Of a DNA stretch of 64,000 nt, positions 1 through 9,613 are shown piece by piece. The DNA comes from Mercurialis annua (lineage: Eukaryota > Streptophyta > Magnoliopsida > Malpighiales > Euphorbiaceae), in assembly GCF_937616625.2 (NCBI RefSeq), contig NC_065573.1:21901001-21965000 (forward strand), written 5' to 3'. Made by a program: the position numbers and the translations under genes. The notes below the pieces were generated by a model. The model did not search any database. It saw only the letters and a list, made by a program, of their open reading frames with translations, and was not told the DNA's origin. Each line of letters opens with the position of its first letter. Position 1 is the stretch's first letter.

Positions 1-379
1 GTTACAAATCGTGTTTGACTTTGTAGAAGGATTCTCTATTTTCTTCTACAGACATGACAGTCCTTGTTAAAATCTATCATGTTCAACGTTCTTGTCTATT
101 TTATGTCCATGTTTAGTATGCGTAACTTTGTCTAGAAACAGTTAGAATTGTATATGATGCGTTTTTTAAAAAGGGTGGCGTTTCTTTTCGTGTTATGAGT
201 AAGGTTTCGTGGAAGGTTATTTGTTAAGATTTTGATAAATGGGATTTAGAAATTTCTAATCTTCATATTAGATATCAGTCTTTTATTTAAATGAATTTGA
301 AAATTGAGAATTAACAATGTTATTTCTAGTTGTTCGCCCATCGTTATTTGGGATTTTCAGTTTCTTGGTGATGTTAAGA

Positions 380-1560
380 AAATATTTTTTATTACGAAAG
401 ATATTGGAGATCTTGTTTGACAGATAAAAGAGCTTGGGGAGTCAATTGCTAATTTGAAATTTAATATTGGTGAGGGAACTTCAGTTTCTCTTTGACACGA
501 CAATTGAATGGGAAATGGTCCGACTTTGAATTTGTTTCCTCGGATTTACAATCTTTCAAATAAAAAACGGGCAACTACTAGTGTTGTTTGGGGTTGGCAG
601 TGGAGGCGACCTTTGAGAGGTGCAGAGTTGTTGTTGTTTCCTGATTTTCAATCAATTTTCAGCATCCTTCTCCACGTATGGATCAGTTAGATGAAGTGTT
701 TTGGAATTCAATTCCTCAACTATTTACTTCTTCCTCACTTTGCCAACTTATTGCTGGACGTTGAAGCTGCTGGTTCTACAGCTCGTCATGCCAGGGGTAC
801 AGTAGCTACTCGGCGTATTAATAACAGACATGCTGCCCACCATGCTCGGGGTGGTCGTGTAGTTGTGTAGGAAACTACTAATCCCGCTGTTTCTAATGGT
901 TCTGGTTGGGTTGCAGCGGCTTTTTTTGAGGGAGGAGAGTTTCTATTGGATAAGCACGACGTGGATGATACGACAACAACAGGAGCTGCTACTCGGACAG
1001 AGGATATTTGTGGGTAAATTCGTTTACTCATGTCAGGAAGTCGATCGCTCCACTTAGAGTTATGTTTTTTTTTATTTGGTTTGCTTTGTATAATAGAGTT
1101 CTTTCACTTGATTATTTTTGGGACGCTCTACTGTTACAACTGATAATTTTTTTGTGCTCTTTTTGTGAATTTGTGGACACGCAAGAACATATTTTTATTC
1201 ACTGTAATTTCGCATAAAGTATTTGGTATGCTGTTCTTCAGAGGTTGGATGTGGTTAAGATTTTTTCTTGTTTGATTGTGGATTTTATGATTCAATAGCA
1301 ACACATTATTCCTAGTGGATCATATTCGAAGTTATGACAGATTTTATGGTTTTAATGGTGTGAAAAATATGGAAGTGCAGAAACAACAAATTTTTTAAAA
1401 CAAGGTTCAAAATATGGATGTGGCGTTTTTAACTGTTTTTCGAAGGCAATTTTTCTTTTTAAGATTAGTAATAGAAATTTTTTTTATTTGGATTTGAATT
1501 TTTAAAAAAATTATCGTATTTTATCTTTGGGATCGTGATTGTTTTGACCATTCTTTTAAA
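380..1560 (+). pseudogene. Decayed LINE relic (C-terminal part of ORF2, zf-RVT region)
   Basis: Broken reading frames across this stretch resemble the end of a plant L1-type LINE ORF2. Around 468-620 the translation keeps the pattern gly-glu/asp-gly, HD-N, gly-asn-gly-pro, then FPRIYNLS and W-WRRPLRG, which usually lies between the reverse transcriptase and the zinc-binding domain. At 1008-1217 the string CSFCEFVDTQEHIFIHCNFA matches the CxxC...HxxxxHC layout of the zf-RVT domain. Several in-frame stops and frameshifts show it is dead. The upstream part (1-380) is AT-rich and too decayed to assign, but probably belongs to the same relic, which runs off the window. Family assignment is from motifs only. 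Confidence 0.6.
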
Positions 1561-1589
1561 CCGTAATCTCTAGTTTGTTATAAAAAATA

Positions 1590-1797
1590 CTTCCTCCGTA
1601 CCAATAGAGTTGTCCACTTTAAGAAATATTTTTGTCCCAAAATTCTTTTCCGCTTTCAAAAAGTAACTAATTTTTACACTCAATTTTCCTATATTAGCCC
1701 TATTTAAAATCCACTAATGAGTAAATTGAAAGTAAATTGCAAGTGAACTCTATATTAAATAGAGGTATGATAAGAAAATCTATTGAGACGGAGGGAG
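1590..1797. mobile_element. Stowaway-type MITE (Tc1/mariner-like), internally shortened
   Basis: The ends read CTTCCTCCGTACCAATAG... and ...GAGACGGAGGGAG, flanked by TA on both sides (1588-1589 and 1798-1799). This is the classic CTCCCTCCGTCCC Stowaway terminus. It is the same subfamily as 61631-61902, sharing the stretch after the terminus (AGAGTTGTCCACTTT) and the central CCTATTTAAAATCCACTAATGAGTAAATTG motif in part, but its right arm has lost most of the inner inverted repeat. No coding capacity. Confidence 0.85.
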
Positions 1798-1799
1798 TA

Positions 1800-2296
1800 T
1801 GTCTCATTTTGTGCAAAAGATTTGACTTTTGGTTTTTGCCACACTTTTAATTCTTAATATACATATTATTCATAAAAAAATATTAAGAAGTCAACTGAGC
1901 CCTCTTTGACCTAAATATATTTCACATGTGTTGTGTTAATAATTTAGCCACTAGCATTAATAATTTCACTTGAAGTAATATCAATTTTCAATTTTTTTTT
2001 ATTTACACAATTTTTAAAAATGTTTTTAATGTGATATACAAGACTAAACAGAATTCACTAACTTTTTAAAGTAAATAAAATTAAATAAAAAAAATATCAA
2101 AATGAATAAACCAAATTACATTATTACATTAGTTGAATCTAACAATGTAGATTTAGTTTTTTACCGGATAGAAATTTCTTTTTCTAATTTGGGTCTATAG
2201 GGAGACTAATCAATTTTATTTAAAGTTCCTTCCTGTTAGTAACAGAGTTGGAAATGGAACATATTCCCCACTTACCGTTACTTTTGAAATCTTCCA
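1800..2296. other. Upstream intergenic region of the protease gene
   Basis: AT-rich DNA without an ORF or recognisable repeat. It ends just before the TATA box of the aspartyl protease gene, so its last few hundred bases are the likely promoter. I see no cis-element that I would name with confidence. Confidence 0.4.
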
Positions 2297-2303
2297 CTAT
2301 AAA
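2297..2303 (+). promoter_or_regulatory. Probable TATA box of the aspartyl protease gene
   Basis: CTATAAA lies 103-109 bases before the start codon. That leaves room for transcription to start about 30 bases downstream and for a 5' leader of roughly 70-80 bases, normal for a plant gene. The leader is rich in A and C. Inferred from position and sequence only. Confidence 0.6.
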
Positions 2304-2405
2304 GTCTAAACCATAAACAAGAAAAAAATCTCATAAAAAAGCCCCCACTTTTCTTACCAAGTTGTCTTTAACATCACCATTTCAAAGCTAAAAAACAGAA
2401 CTCCC

Positions 2406-3812
2406 ATGGCCATTCCTTACTCTTATCTTCTTCTCTTTATCTCCTTCCTTCTCTTCCCCTTCGCTTCACCGTCCACCATCAAGATTCCCATCTCTCCGGC
2501 GATCACTAAACACCCGTCATCTTCCGATCCATTGAAACTCCTCAATCAATTGGCTTCAATTTCCATCTCCAGAGCTCACCATCTCAAGTCAGCAAAATCT
2601 GATGCCTCCTCGTCTCCAATCAAAGCACCTCTTTTCTCGCGTAGCTATGGCGGCTACTCGATGTCTTTAGGGTTCGGTACTCCGTCTCAGACTGTTAACC
2701 TCATTATGGATACGGGTAGTAGTCTTCTTTGGGTCCCTTGTACCTCTCGTTATCTTTGCGATGACTGTAATTTCCCAAATACGGATATAAGTAAAATCGC
2801 GAAGTTTATCCCGAATTTATCGTCTTCCACGAGGATTATAGGCTGCGCGAACAAGAAATGCGGGTGGATTTTCGGATCCACTGTGCTGTCTAAATGTCCG
2901 AGCTGTAGTTCCAATCCTCAAAACTGTACGGAGGCTTGTCCTCCGTATATAATTGAGTATGGCTTAGGCTCTACTGCTGGTCGCTTGCTATCAGAGAATT
3001 TGAACTTCCCCAATAAGACAATTCCTGATTTTCTAGTCGGATGCTCGCTTCTTTCGACGCGACAGCCCGAAGGAATTGCAGGGTTTGGTCGGAGTTCATA
3101 CTCTCTGCCTGGGCAATTAGGTCTCAGTAAATTCTCTTATTGCTTAGTGTCGCGTAATTTCGATGACTCTCCGGTGAGCAGTGACCTTATCTTGGAGATG
3201 GGCCCGAGTAGCTCAGGCGATACGAAAACTGCAGGGGTTAGCTACACACCGTTCCTGAGGAATCCTGGTAACAATGGGTCAAACCCTGCATTTCAAGAGT
3301 ATTACTATGTGATGCTGCGCAAAATCATTGTAGGTTCGAAAGACATTAAAGTTCCGTACAGTTTCTTGGTTCCGTCGGGTTCTGACGGTAGCGGAGGGAC
3401 AATTGTTGATTCAGGTACGACGTTTACGTTCATGGAAGGGCATATTTTCAATTTATTATCTAATGAATTCGAGAAGCAAATGGCTAATTACACGAAAGCT
3501 GCTGAAGTCGAAAAACAAACCGGTTTGAAGCCGTGTTACGATATTTCGGGTGAGAAATCGGACGTTCTTGTACCGGAATTGATTTTTCAATTCAAAGGTG
3601 GTGCTAAATTGCAATTTGCGCTGTCAAATTATTTTGCATTCGTTGACAAGGGTGTTATTTGCTTAACGATCGTTAGCGATACTAGCGGCAGCGGCGGCGG
3701 CGTTCGTAGCGGTCCGGCTATTATATTGGGGAATTTTCAGCAGCAAAATTTGTATGTAGAGTATGACTTAGAGAATGACAGATTTGGATTTAAAGAACAG
3801 AGTTGTGTATGA
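2406..3812 (+). CDS. Plant pepsin-like (A1 family) aspartyl protease, secreted
   Basis: A 468-residue single-exon ORF with all hallmarks of a plant atypical/nucellin-like aspartyl protease, of the kind annotated as probable aspartyl protease At4g16563-like. Residues 1-22 form a hydrophobic signal peptide, so the protein should enter the secretory pathway. A short propeptide precedes the mature domain, which starts near YGGYSMSLGFGTP (81-93). The first catalytic aspartate is D102 in DTGSS and the second D335 in VDSGTT. A Cys-rich insert (C112 to C178) follows the first active site, as in nepenthesin-type enzymes. The end carries ILGNFQQQNLYVEYD and a final Cys. Start chosen at 2406: it sits in CCCATGGC, gives the signal peptide, and has a TATA box about 105 bases upstream. 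Length and motifs appear intact. Substrate unknown; a role in wall or apoplast proteolysis is only inference. Confidence 0.95.
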   Translation: MAIPYSYLLLFISFLLFPFASPSTIKIPISPAITKHPSSSDPLKLLNQLASISISRAHHLKSAKSDASSSPIKAPLFSRSYGGYSMSLGFGTPSQTVNLIMDTGSSLLWVPCTSRYLCDDCNFPNTDISKIAKFIPNLSSSTRIIGCANKKCGWIFGSTVLSKCPSCSSNPQNCTEACPPYIIEYGLGSTAGRLLSENLNFPNKTIPDFLVGCSLLSTRQPEGIAGFGRSSYSLPGQLGLSKFSYCLVSRNFDDSPVSSDLILEMGPSSSGDTKTAGVSYTPFLRNPGNNGSNPAFQEYYYVMLRKIIVGSKDIKVPYSFLVPSGSDGSGGTIVDSGTTFTFMEGHIFNLLSNEFEKQMANYTKAAEVEKQTGLKPCYDISGEKSDVLVPELIFQFKGGAKLQFALSNYFAFVDKGVICLTIVSDTSGSGGGVRSGPAIILGNFQQQNLYVEYDLENDRFGFKEQSCV

Positions 3813-4433
3813 GCTGTTAATTTTTGTCGATATAGTATAGTAACAAGCGTTACTACACTGAATAAGTCAAATTAGATATTGTAATTTGAGTTGTATTGAC
3901 ATGACCATTGCATTCACAAGATTATGAACATTAAACAATGAGACATAAAGGTAGCGGTGGCAACGGTAACATGTAAAACTATGGCGGCCACCCTATTGCG
4001 GCAGCAATTTACTGAAAGCTTTTCTTGAGTCATTTTTTGGATAAATTTTCTTGAGTTTTTTTTTAGAGAAAATTTATCTCTTTTAAAGTTCTCATATTAA
4101 TAATTTATCATTTTCAACAATAACTGCAATTTTCTATAATGTTCTTCAACCTGCTACAATCATTATTCGAAAAGCTGAAGACGTTCAATTCACCCCTCAA
4201 CTTGGTAAAAATATCAAAAGTCATTTTTGAATAACGTAGCACTTTAGCATCAAAGTCATCCCTTTGATACAAAAACACAATATAAAAAGTGTGAGATTGC
4301 CTAATTACAAATTTTAATCCTAATTTAACACTAATAAAACATAATTTAAATTCAAATTAATTATAATTAACTCAAATTAATTAAAAATCTAATTAAATCA
4401 AATTTTAATTATCTTGATTGTTTTAACAATGAA
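3813..4433. other. Downstream intergenic DNA with the protease 3' end
   Basis: The protease stop is followed by AT-rich sequence that should hold its 3' UTR and polyadenylation site; no unambiguous signal stands out. From about 4185 (CACCCCTCAACTTGG...) the sequence may already belong to the foldback-like element described next, because it resembles in style the outer arm of the element at 59273. No ORF. Confidence 0.35.
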
Positions 4434-4722
4434 ACCCGCTACCACCGGCACCCACCTCTAACAACTACCCGACACCCACCGCTGGAGCAGATCTTCCTCA
4501 TTTGAGAAGAAGCAAATCTACTCCTTAGGCAACAAGAAGGAGCAAAACAGCTCCTTTTCGTCTTCTGAGAATGAGCAAGACGAGAAGGAGTAAATTTGCT
4601 CTTTTTCAGACGGCGAGAAGGACTCTAGCATATTTGTTTCTTTTCGGACGAGGAGGAGCTCCTCCTCTTTTTAGGATGGGTATCGGGTGGGTGTCGGAGG
4701 CTGGTGTCGGTGACGGCGGGTC
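4434..4722. repeat. Palindrome-rich, foldback-like block
   Basis: A GC-richer island in AT-rich DNA. Its edges are imperfect inverted repeats: the left edge holds ACCGGCACCCACC and CGACACCCACC, the right edge GGGTGGGTGTCGG and GGTGTCGGTGACGGCGGG. Between them lie several short near-palindromes (CTTCCTCATTTGAGAAGAAG; GGAGCAAAACAGCTCC; a GTCTTCTGAGAATGAGCAAGAC-like segment). The plan, GC-rich arms around a run of short palindromes, is like the element at 59273-60486, but sequence identity is low. A 78-codon ORF here (4571-4807) has no credible protein features. Element boundaries and target duplications were not found. Confidence 0.4.
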
Positions 4723-5696
4723 TCGATGGCGGCGGGTGAAAAAGAAAAAAATATCTATGTTTTTTTATTTTGATGATAAAATGAAAAAAGTTCAAAAATA
4801 TCATTGAAGTTTTATTTGAAATTAATTTGGTTTATGAAGTTATAAAATACAAGGATTATAGATGAAAATTTGAAATTATTCAATTGAAAAAAGAATTAGA
4901 AATCATTTTTTCTATATATTTTAAAATGGAGAATTTATCTCATTTGAGAGTGTGCGAGTGGAGAGGAGATTTTCATGATAAAGTGCCAGTTAAATTGCGA
5001 GTTTGTTTAATTTTAAAAAAATAAAAATGATTAGAGGGAATGAATTGATTCTTTGTTCATTATTGAAAAAAAAAAGAACTTTTTGATATAAATTTTACGG
5101 TAAAAGAGAAAGGTATTTCGTTAAAATAAAAGCATATTTTCTGGTAGCACGAGCCTTTCTATTTTTCCAGCTGTTAGCAGTGGTTTTGGCCCTTTCGGGG
5201 GAACAAGTTGTTAAAGAAAATGCCATTAACTCATTGATGTTCTTTTATATAATTAAAGAGGAAGGTATTTGTAAAAAGAATTAAACACTTGATCTAATAG
5301 TTTGATGTTTAATATTAAGTGTGATTTAATGTCTCAAAATTTTATTAAATCATTAATTTATTTATAAGTATGATTTAATGTCTCAAATGTTTTTAAATAC
5401 CTGATGTTTTTATCAATTTTATTTAAGTTTTATTAATTATAATATAATTTAAAAACAAAAAAAAAATACAGTTTGAATTTTTATTTTTTTAATTATAATT
5501 TAATTCATATTTTTTAAATTTTAAATTAGGTGAATTTATTTTTAGTATATTATTTTTAATAAATGTAAATAAAATAGTAATATTTAATTTTTTTAATTAA
5601 GATGGAAGATAGTCAACATAAGGACTTTCACTCGTGATAGTCACCAAATAATTTTCGTTAAATAATGTACTTTCATGGATGCATTTGTAAATTGAA

Positions 5697-5699
<3 letters not shown>
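4723..5699. other. AT-rich intergenic DNA
   Basis: No ORF, RNA gene or element that I can name. Contains A/T homopolymer runs and a repeated phrase (GTGTGATTTAATGTCTCAAA/TTTTTATTAA near 5320 and 5370). Confidence 0.4.

Positions 5700-5756
<57 letters not shown>
5700..5756. repeat. (TA)n microsatellite
   Basis: An uninterrupted AT dinucleotide run of about 50 bases ending in AATATATAGG. Such runs are commonly length-variable and can extrude as cruciforms. Confidence 0.97.
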
Positions 5757-6119
5757 GGTGTAACATCAGAGAGATCTTGACTGGAACTTTTGGAGAGCCA
5801 TATTAACTAAACATAAAACTAAACTTTTAAGAACATAAAATCGTAGTCTAAAAATTAATAAATGATTAATAATGTGTAAATCTATTTTTAAAAGGGTCAA
5901 ACTAATACTTAGTACTTAATGCCATGTAACAAATGTTTGAGGGTTTTGTCAATTATTACTAATGCTTTCAAATCGGCTAGTTTAGTCAATTTTAAAATAT
6001 TTTCTTGCTATTGATAAATAAAATCTAAAAATTTGTCAGTTGTGAATGGCTAAATCAGTCAATTTTGATTGATTTTTTCGGAAAAGATTTTAAATTTATA
6101 TTTATCCTTTTACTTAAAA
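5757..6119. other. AT-rich intergenic DNA
   Basis: No ORF or recognised element. Confidence 0.4.
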
Positions 6120-6760
6120 ATTGATGGATATCGAATCTTATTCTACTTATAATGGAGCCGAGTCGCAGGAAATCTATTCTCAGACAACACCAAACTCCCG
6201 TTCAAAGGGCTGAATCAAGATAAACCAGCGGCCGAATCCTAAGAATCCGCCTAGACTGAAATTCAGCATCATTCGACAGATAAATACCGAATCCTTGAGG
6301 ACTCGGATAAAGCGCGTCGACCCTGAGATTCGGATAGATTACCAGATCTACTATATAAACTCGAAGTATATTTCCTATTTGGATACGAATCCCAATTCGG
6401 GAAGATAACTCCAACTTAGGAAGACGAGACTATTTAGGATAACATTTTTAAATAAGACTTCTGTCTGAATAAGGAAAGACACTCCTAATCAGGATCTAAC
6501 CCTACAAAGTAGGATTCGCTTTCCTACTTCAACTCTACCAAGTATGCAATCATCTACTATAAAAAAAGTATGAGATATGCCTAAACACAGAATTACATTA
6601 ACATATTCAAAACGCTGCTCAAAACTCAATATTGACTTTAGAATCGGAGAGTTAATCGGACAACCTCCGTCCGGTTAGCTGTCTACTCTGTTTTGCAGGT
6701 TAATCACCGGATCAGAAGGTAGACTCCATCGAAAATCAAATATTTTGATTAACTAATAAT
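6120..6760 (+). repeat. LTR-like relic of a gypsy element
   Basis: A block with clearly higher GC than its surroundings. It has the composition of a plant Ty3/gypsy LTR downstream of its promoter: a CTATAAAAAAAGTATGAGATA stretch at about 6558, then ACTTTAGAATCGGAGAGTT and CACCGGATCAGAAGG, which resemble the GACTTTAGCATCGGAG...GCAGG tail common in Tat-lineage LTRs. I find no partner LTR, PBS or ORF in the neighbourhood, so it would be a solo LTR or fragment. The family call is by resemblance only. Confidence 0.4.
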
Positions 6761-7899
6761 TAGAGTGTCAAATCATTTCAATTAGTTGATCAATCAATCT
6801 AATATGTTAATTAATGATCATATATTCATATTCAGAATCCGTATGGAATTGCATTCTCAACAAAGACATGCATGTTATGCTACACCGACGGGTACGTCCT
6901 AAATTGGTGGATGGTCTTTTCCTTCACAAAGAAGTAATAAATCATGGACATAACTTGCATAATAGATGAAAGATTGAGCAATTAATAAATATTTGATTTA
7001 AATTAAATAAAGGAAAAAGGGAAAAAGCAATTCATGCAAGTTTGAGACACCTTCCACCAAGAACATCACTCTCAAAAGTCCACTCATCAAAGAGATCAAT
7101 GCACTTATTGGAGTTTGATTTGATTAGCATTTTCACTATGTAAAAATTATGAAAGGTTCAAGTTTACAATTCCACATAATCATATTTAACTAGTTAGATA
7201 AGAATTAATTATTTTATAGAAATTGTACAACTCACTCAGTTTATTGGGTTCAATTAATAAACGAAAAAGGAAATAGTATTAAAATAATCTAAAAGCCGTC
7301 ATTTTTTTCGACATCTCTATTATTTTCATATCTAAAAATTTCACTATATTCGCTTCATTTTAGAAATGTAGCAAGAATATGTTGAAGATATTTTCAAGAT
7401 GTATCTATAAGGTATTTTATTTTCAACAATTTTAATAATCTAATTTTAGTTAATTTCATTAATGATGTATTTTGATATAAATTTTTAGTATTGCAATGGG
7501 GCACCTTGTTAGATGTGTAATTATGTAATTTGAGAATGTTGTGTGAGGAGGATGGGCATGTGATAAGTGAGCTAATGGGTACAAAAGCACATGGGTATAG
7601 AATTGGAAATGAAATTATTTATAGAGTTTGAATGCAATTTGGAATCTGTATTCACTGGCCATTATCAGACAAAAATTAGTATTGTCCCTTTTCTTTTGTG
7701 GTTCTGGTGAGCAATGCTTATGTCAAATTACCTAATAGTTGCATATGCTGAATTGGCGTTATATTGATGATGTAGCTAAAGTAAGATTTTAGGGGTAACT
7801 TAAACCGATTAAAGTAGGATAGTAAGGGTAGACCTAAGGATCATAAATGGATTGCATCTCTTTAAATACAAAATACGACCACCCAAATACAAGATACTA
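6761..7899. other. AT-rich intergenic DNA
   Basis: No ORF, RNA gene or recognised repeat seen. Confidence 0.4.
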
Positions 7900-8157
7900 C
7901 TCCCCCCATCCGTTTTTAGTTGTCAATTTAGATAAATGTATTTTTCCATCAATAGTTATCTTTTTAGAAATTTAAGATAATATTAGCTATTATCTTCTAA
8001 ATTTATCCCGTCCCTAATAAATGACTCTATGATTCAATTTACAAAAATATTTATTACAGGGTTATATGAATATTTATTCACATAATTTAAGACAAAAACC
8101 CCACTATTTTAATATGTACAATTTTAGTTAAATGGACAACTAAAAAAATGGAGGGAG
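7900..8157. mobile_element. Stowaway-like MITE, second subfamily
   Basis: A 258-bp element with ends CTCCCCCCATCCGTTTTTAG and CTAAAAAAATGGAGGGAG (imperfect inverted repeats extending through AGTTGTC/GACAACT), flanked by TA at 7898-7899 and 8158-8159. Its interior differs from the MITEs at 1590 and 61631, so it is another subfamily of the same type. A 75-codon ORF overlapping its end is not credible. Confidence 0.75.
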
Positions 8158-8280
8158 TATATGATTTATCATCGTTCAACATGATAAGATAAAATGAGAA
8201 ATAGGGTAAAATTAACAAGTTTTCAACGTCAAAGTAGGATTGAAAAAGGACTATAAGGTCGAAATTTTGAGATATTAGAC

Positions 8281-8334
8281 CTTTTCTAAACTGTGATAAA
8301 GGCAAAGTGAACAATTCTATTGGAACAGATGGAG
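8281..8334. mobile_element. Orphan end of a Stowaway MITE
   Basis: Read on the minus strand, this is close to the first 55 bases of the element at 61631: CTCCATCTGTTCCAATAGAA, then TTCACTTTGCCTTTATCACA and TTTAGAAAAG, and it ends at a TA. The opposite terminus is not evident; the intact MITE at 7900-8157 may have inserted into it or deleted it. Confidence 0.65.
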
Positions 8335-9294
8335 TAATATTTTATTATATAAATAATTGCATTACACAATTGATCTTTTGTTTCAGTTTAGGAAGGATTA
8401 TATGGATTAAAATGAAAATTATATATTTAAAAATATATTTATATTGAAAGTTGGCTATATTTATTTTAATTTATGAAATTAATGGATATAATTTTTTTAT
8501 ATTTTTTAAAAATATAATTGACAAAATAATCAAAATTGATAAAAGCATTAGATAGCAAATTGTTTGGCCGTCAGTTCAATTCCTTTCACAAATGCCATCC
8601 CTTCTGCAATTATAAAAAAAAGTCATTTTGTTTTATTCATCCTCCCATAATTTTATAATCATTTCATTTAATTGTTTTTTTTAATTGATTATTTTTCTTA
8701 TCTTTTCTGCTTTTTATTTTTGATTCTGTAAATGGGTAATAACCATTTTCTCTAATAATCACTTTAAAAAATTTAGTAAACCGTAAATTAATGTTTTCAA
8801 TCAAATTTAAGAAAAATGATAAGACATTGGTTTTGGATATTTGTAACGATCATCTAAAAAGTTGTAAAACTTGCTTTTTCTAATGATCAAAAGTTGCTAT
8901 TATTAAAGAATATAATTCCACACTTTTTAGCTTATTAAATGCTTTTACTTCCAACAATAATCTTGCTAATGAAGCAAGATACTATTTTCCTTCCAGCATA
9001 ATTGTTAATTGTTCCTTTAAGTAACCACTTTTCATATACAACTTTTCTAGGTACAGAAGAATGAATTATTATTATTTTCACAATGTTTTTAAGGTTTAAA
9101 TGTATAATAAAATTAATTTATTTTCTAGAATGTAAAATTTATAAATAAATTATTATATTTGTTATTTTGTTAAATAATTATAAAATATATTTTCAAAAAA
9201 ATGAAGAGTGTCATGGTACACACAATATCACATAATTATAATCACGTAACAATGCAATGCATATCTCAATAGCATATTTAAAATATTAGACTTT
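8335..9294. other. AT-rich intergenic DNA
   Basis: No ORF or recognised element. Confidence 0.4.
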
Positions 9295-9423
9295 GGGTGT
9301 ATTTGGTTCAGCTTTTTGGAGGAGTTTTTAGCTTTTACTTTTCAAAAAACTCCACTAAAGTGTTTGGTGAGAATTTTTCTAGATTTTTTTGGAGCTTTTT
9401 GAACTTTAAACAGCTGCTGTTTG

Positions 9424-9606
9424 CAGGGACGAAGCCAGGATTTATTTTTGGAGGAGTGAAAAAAGAAAATTTAGAAAATTAGAGGGGCATAAACATTTAA
9501 AAAAAAAACTTAAAGGGTCAAAAAAAGTTTTTTTCAAGAATGAAAAAGTAAAAAGTAAAAATTTGGGGGGGAAATGCCACTACAAACCCCCCTGTCTCCG
9601 TCCATG
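9424..9606. mobile_element. Small TIR element (MITE) nested in the hAT-like arm
   Basis: Ends are CAGGGACGAAGCCAGG and, inverted, CATGGACGGAGACAGG (12 of 16 match). The flanking octamer GCTGTTTG at 9416-9423 recurs as GCTGTTTG at 11850-11857, directly after the second copy of the right terminus, so it is an 8-bp target duplication once the later insertion is removed. Non-coding, with A- and G-homopolymer-rich interior. An 8-bp duplication suits a hAT-type origin. Confidence 0.7.
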
Positions 9607-9613
9607 GCTGTTT

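Noticed and set aside
4571..4807. 78-codon ORF
   Set aside because: Lies across the palindrome block and its GC-rich arm; no plausible domain, promoter or start context.
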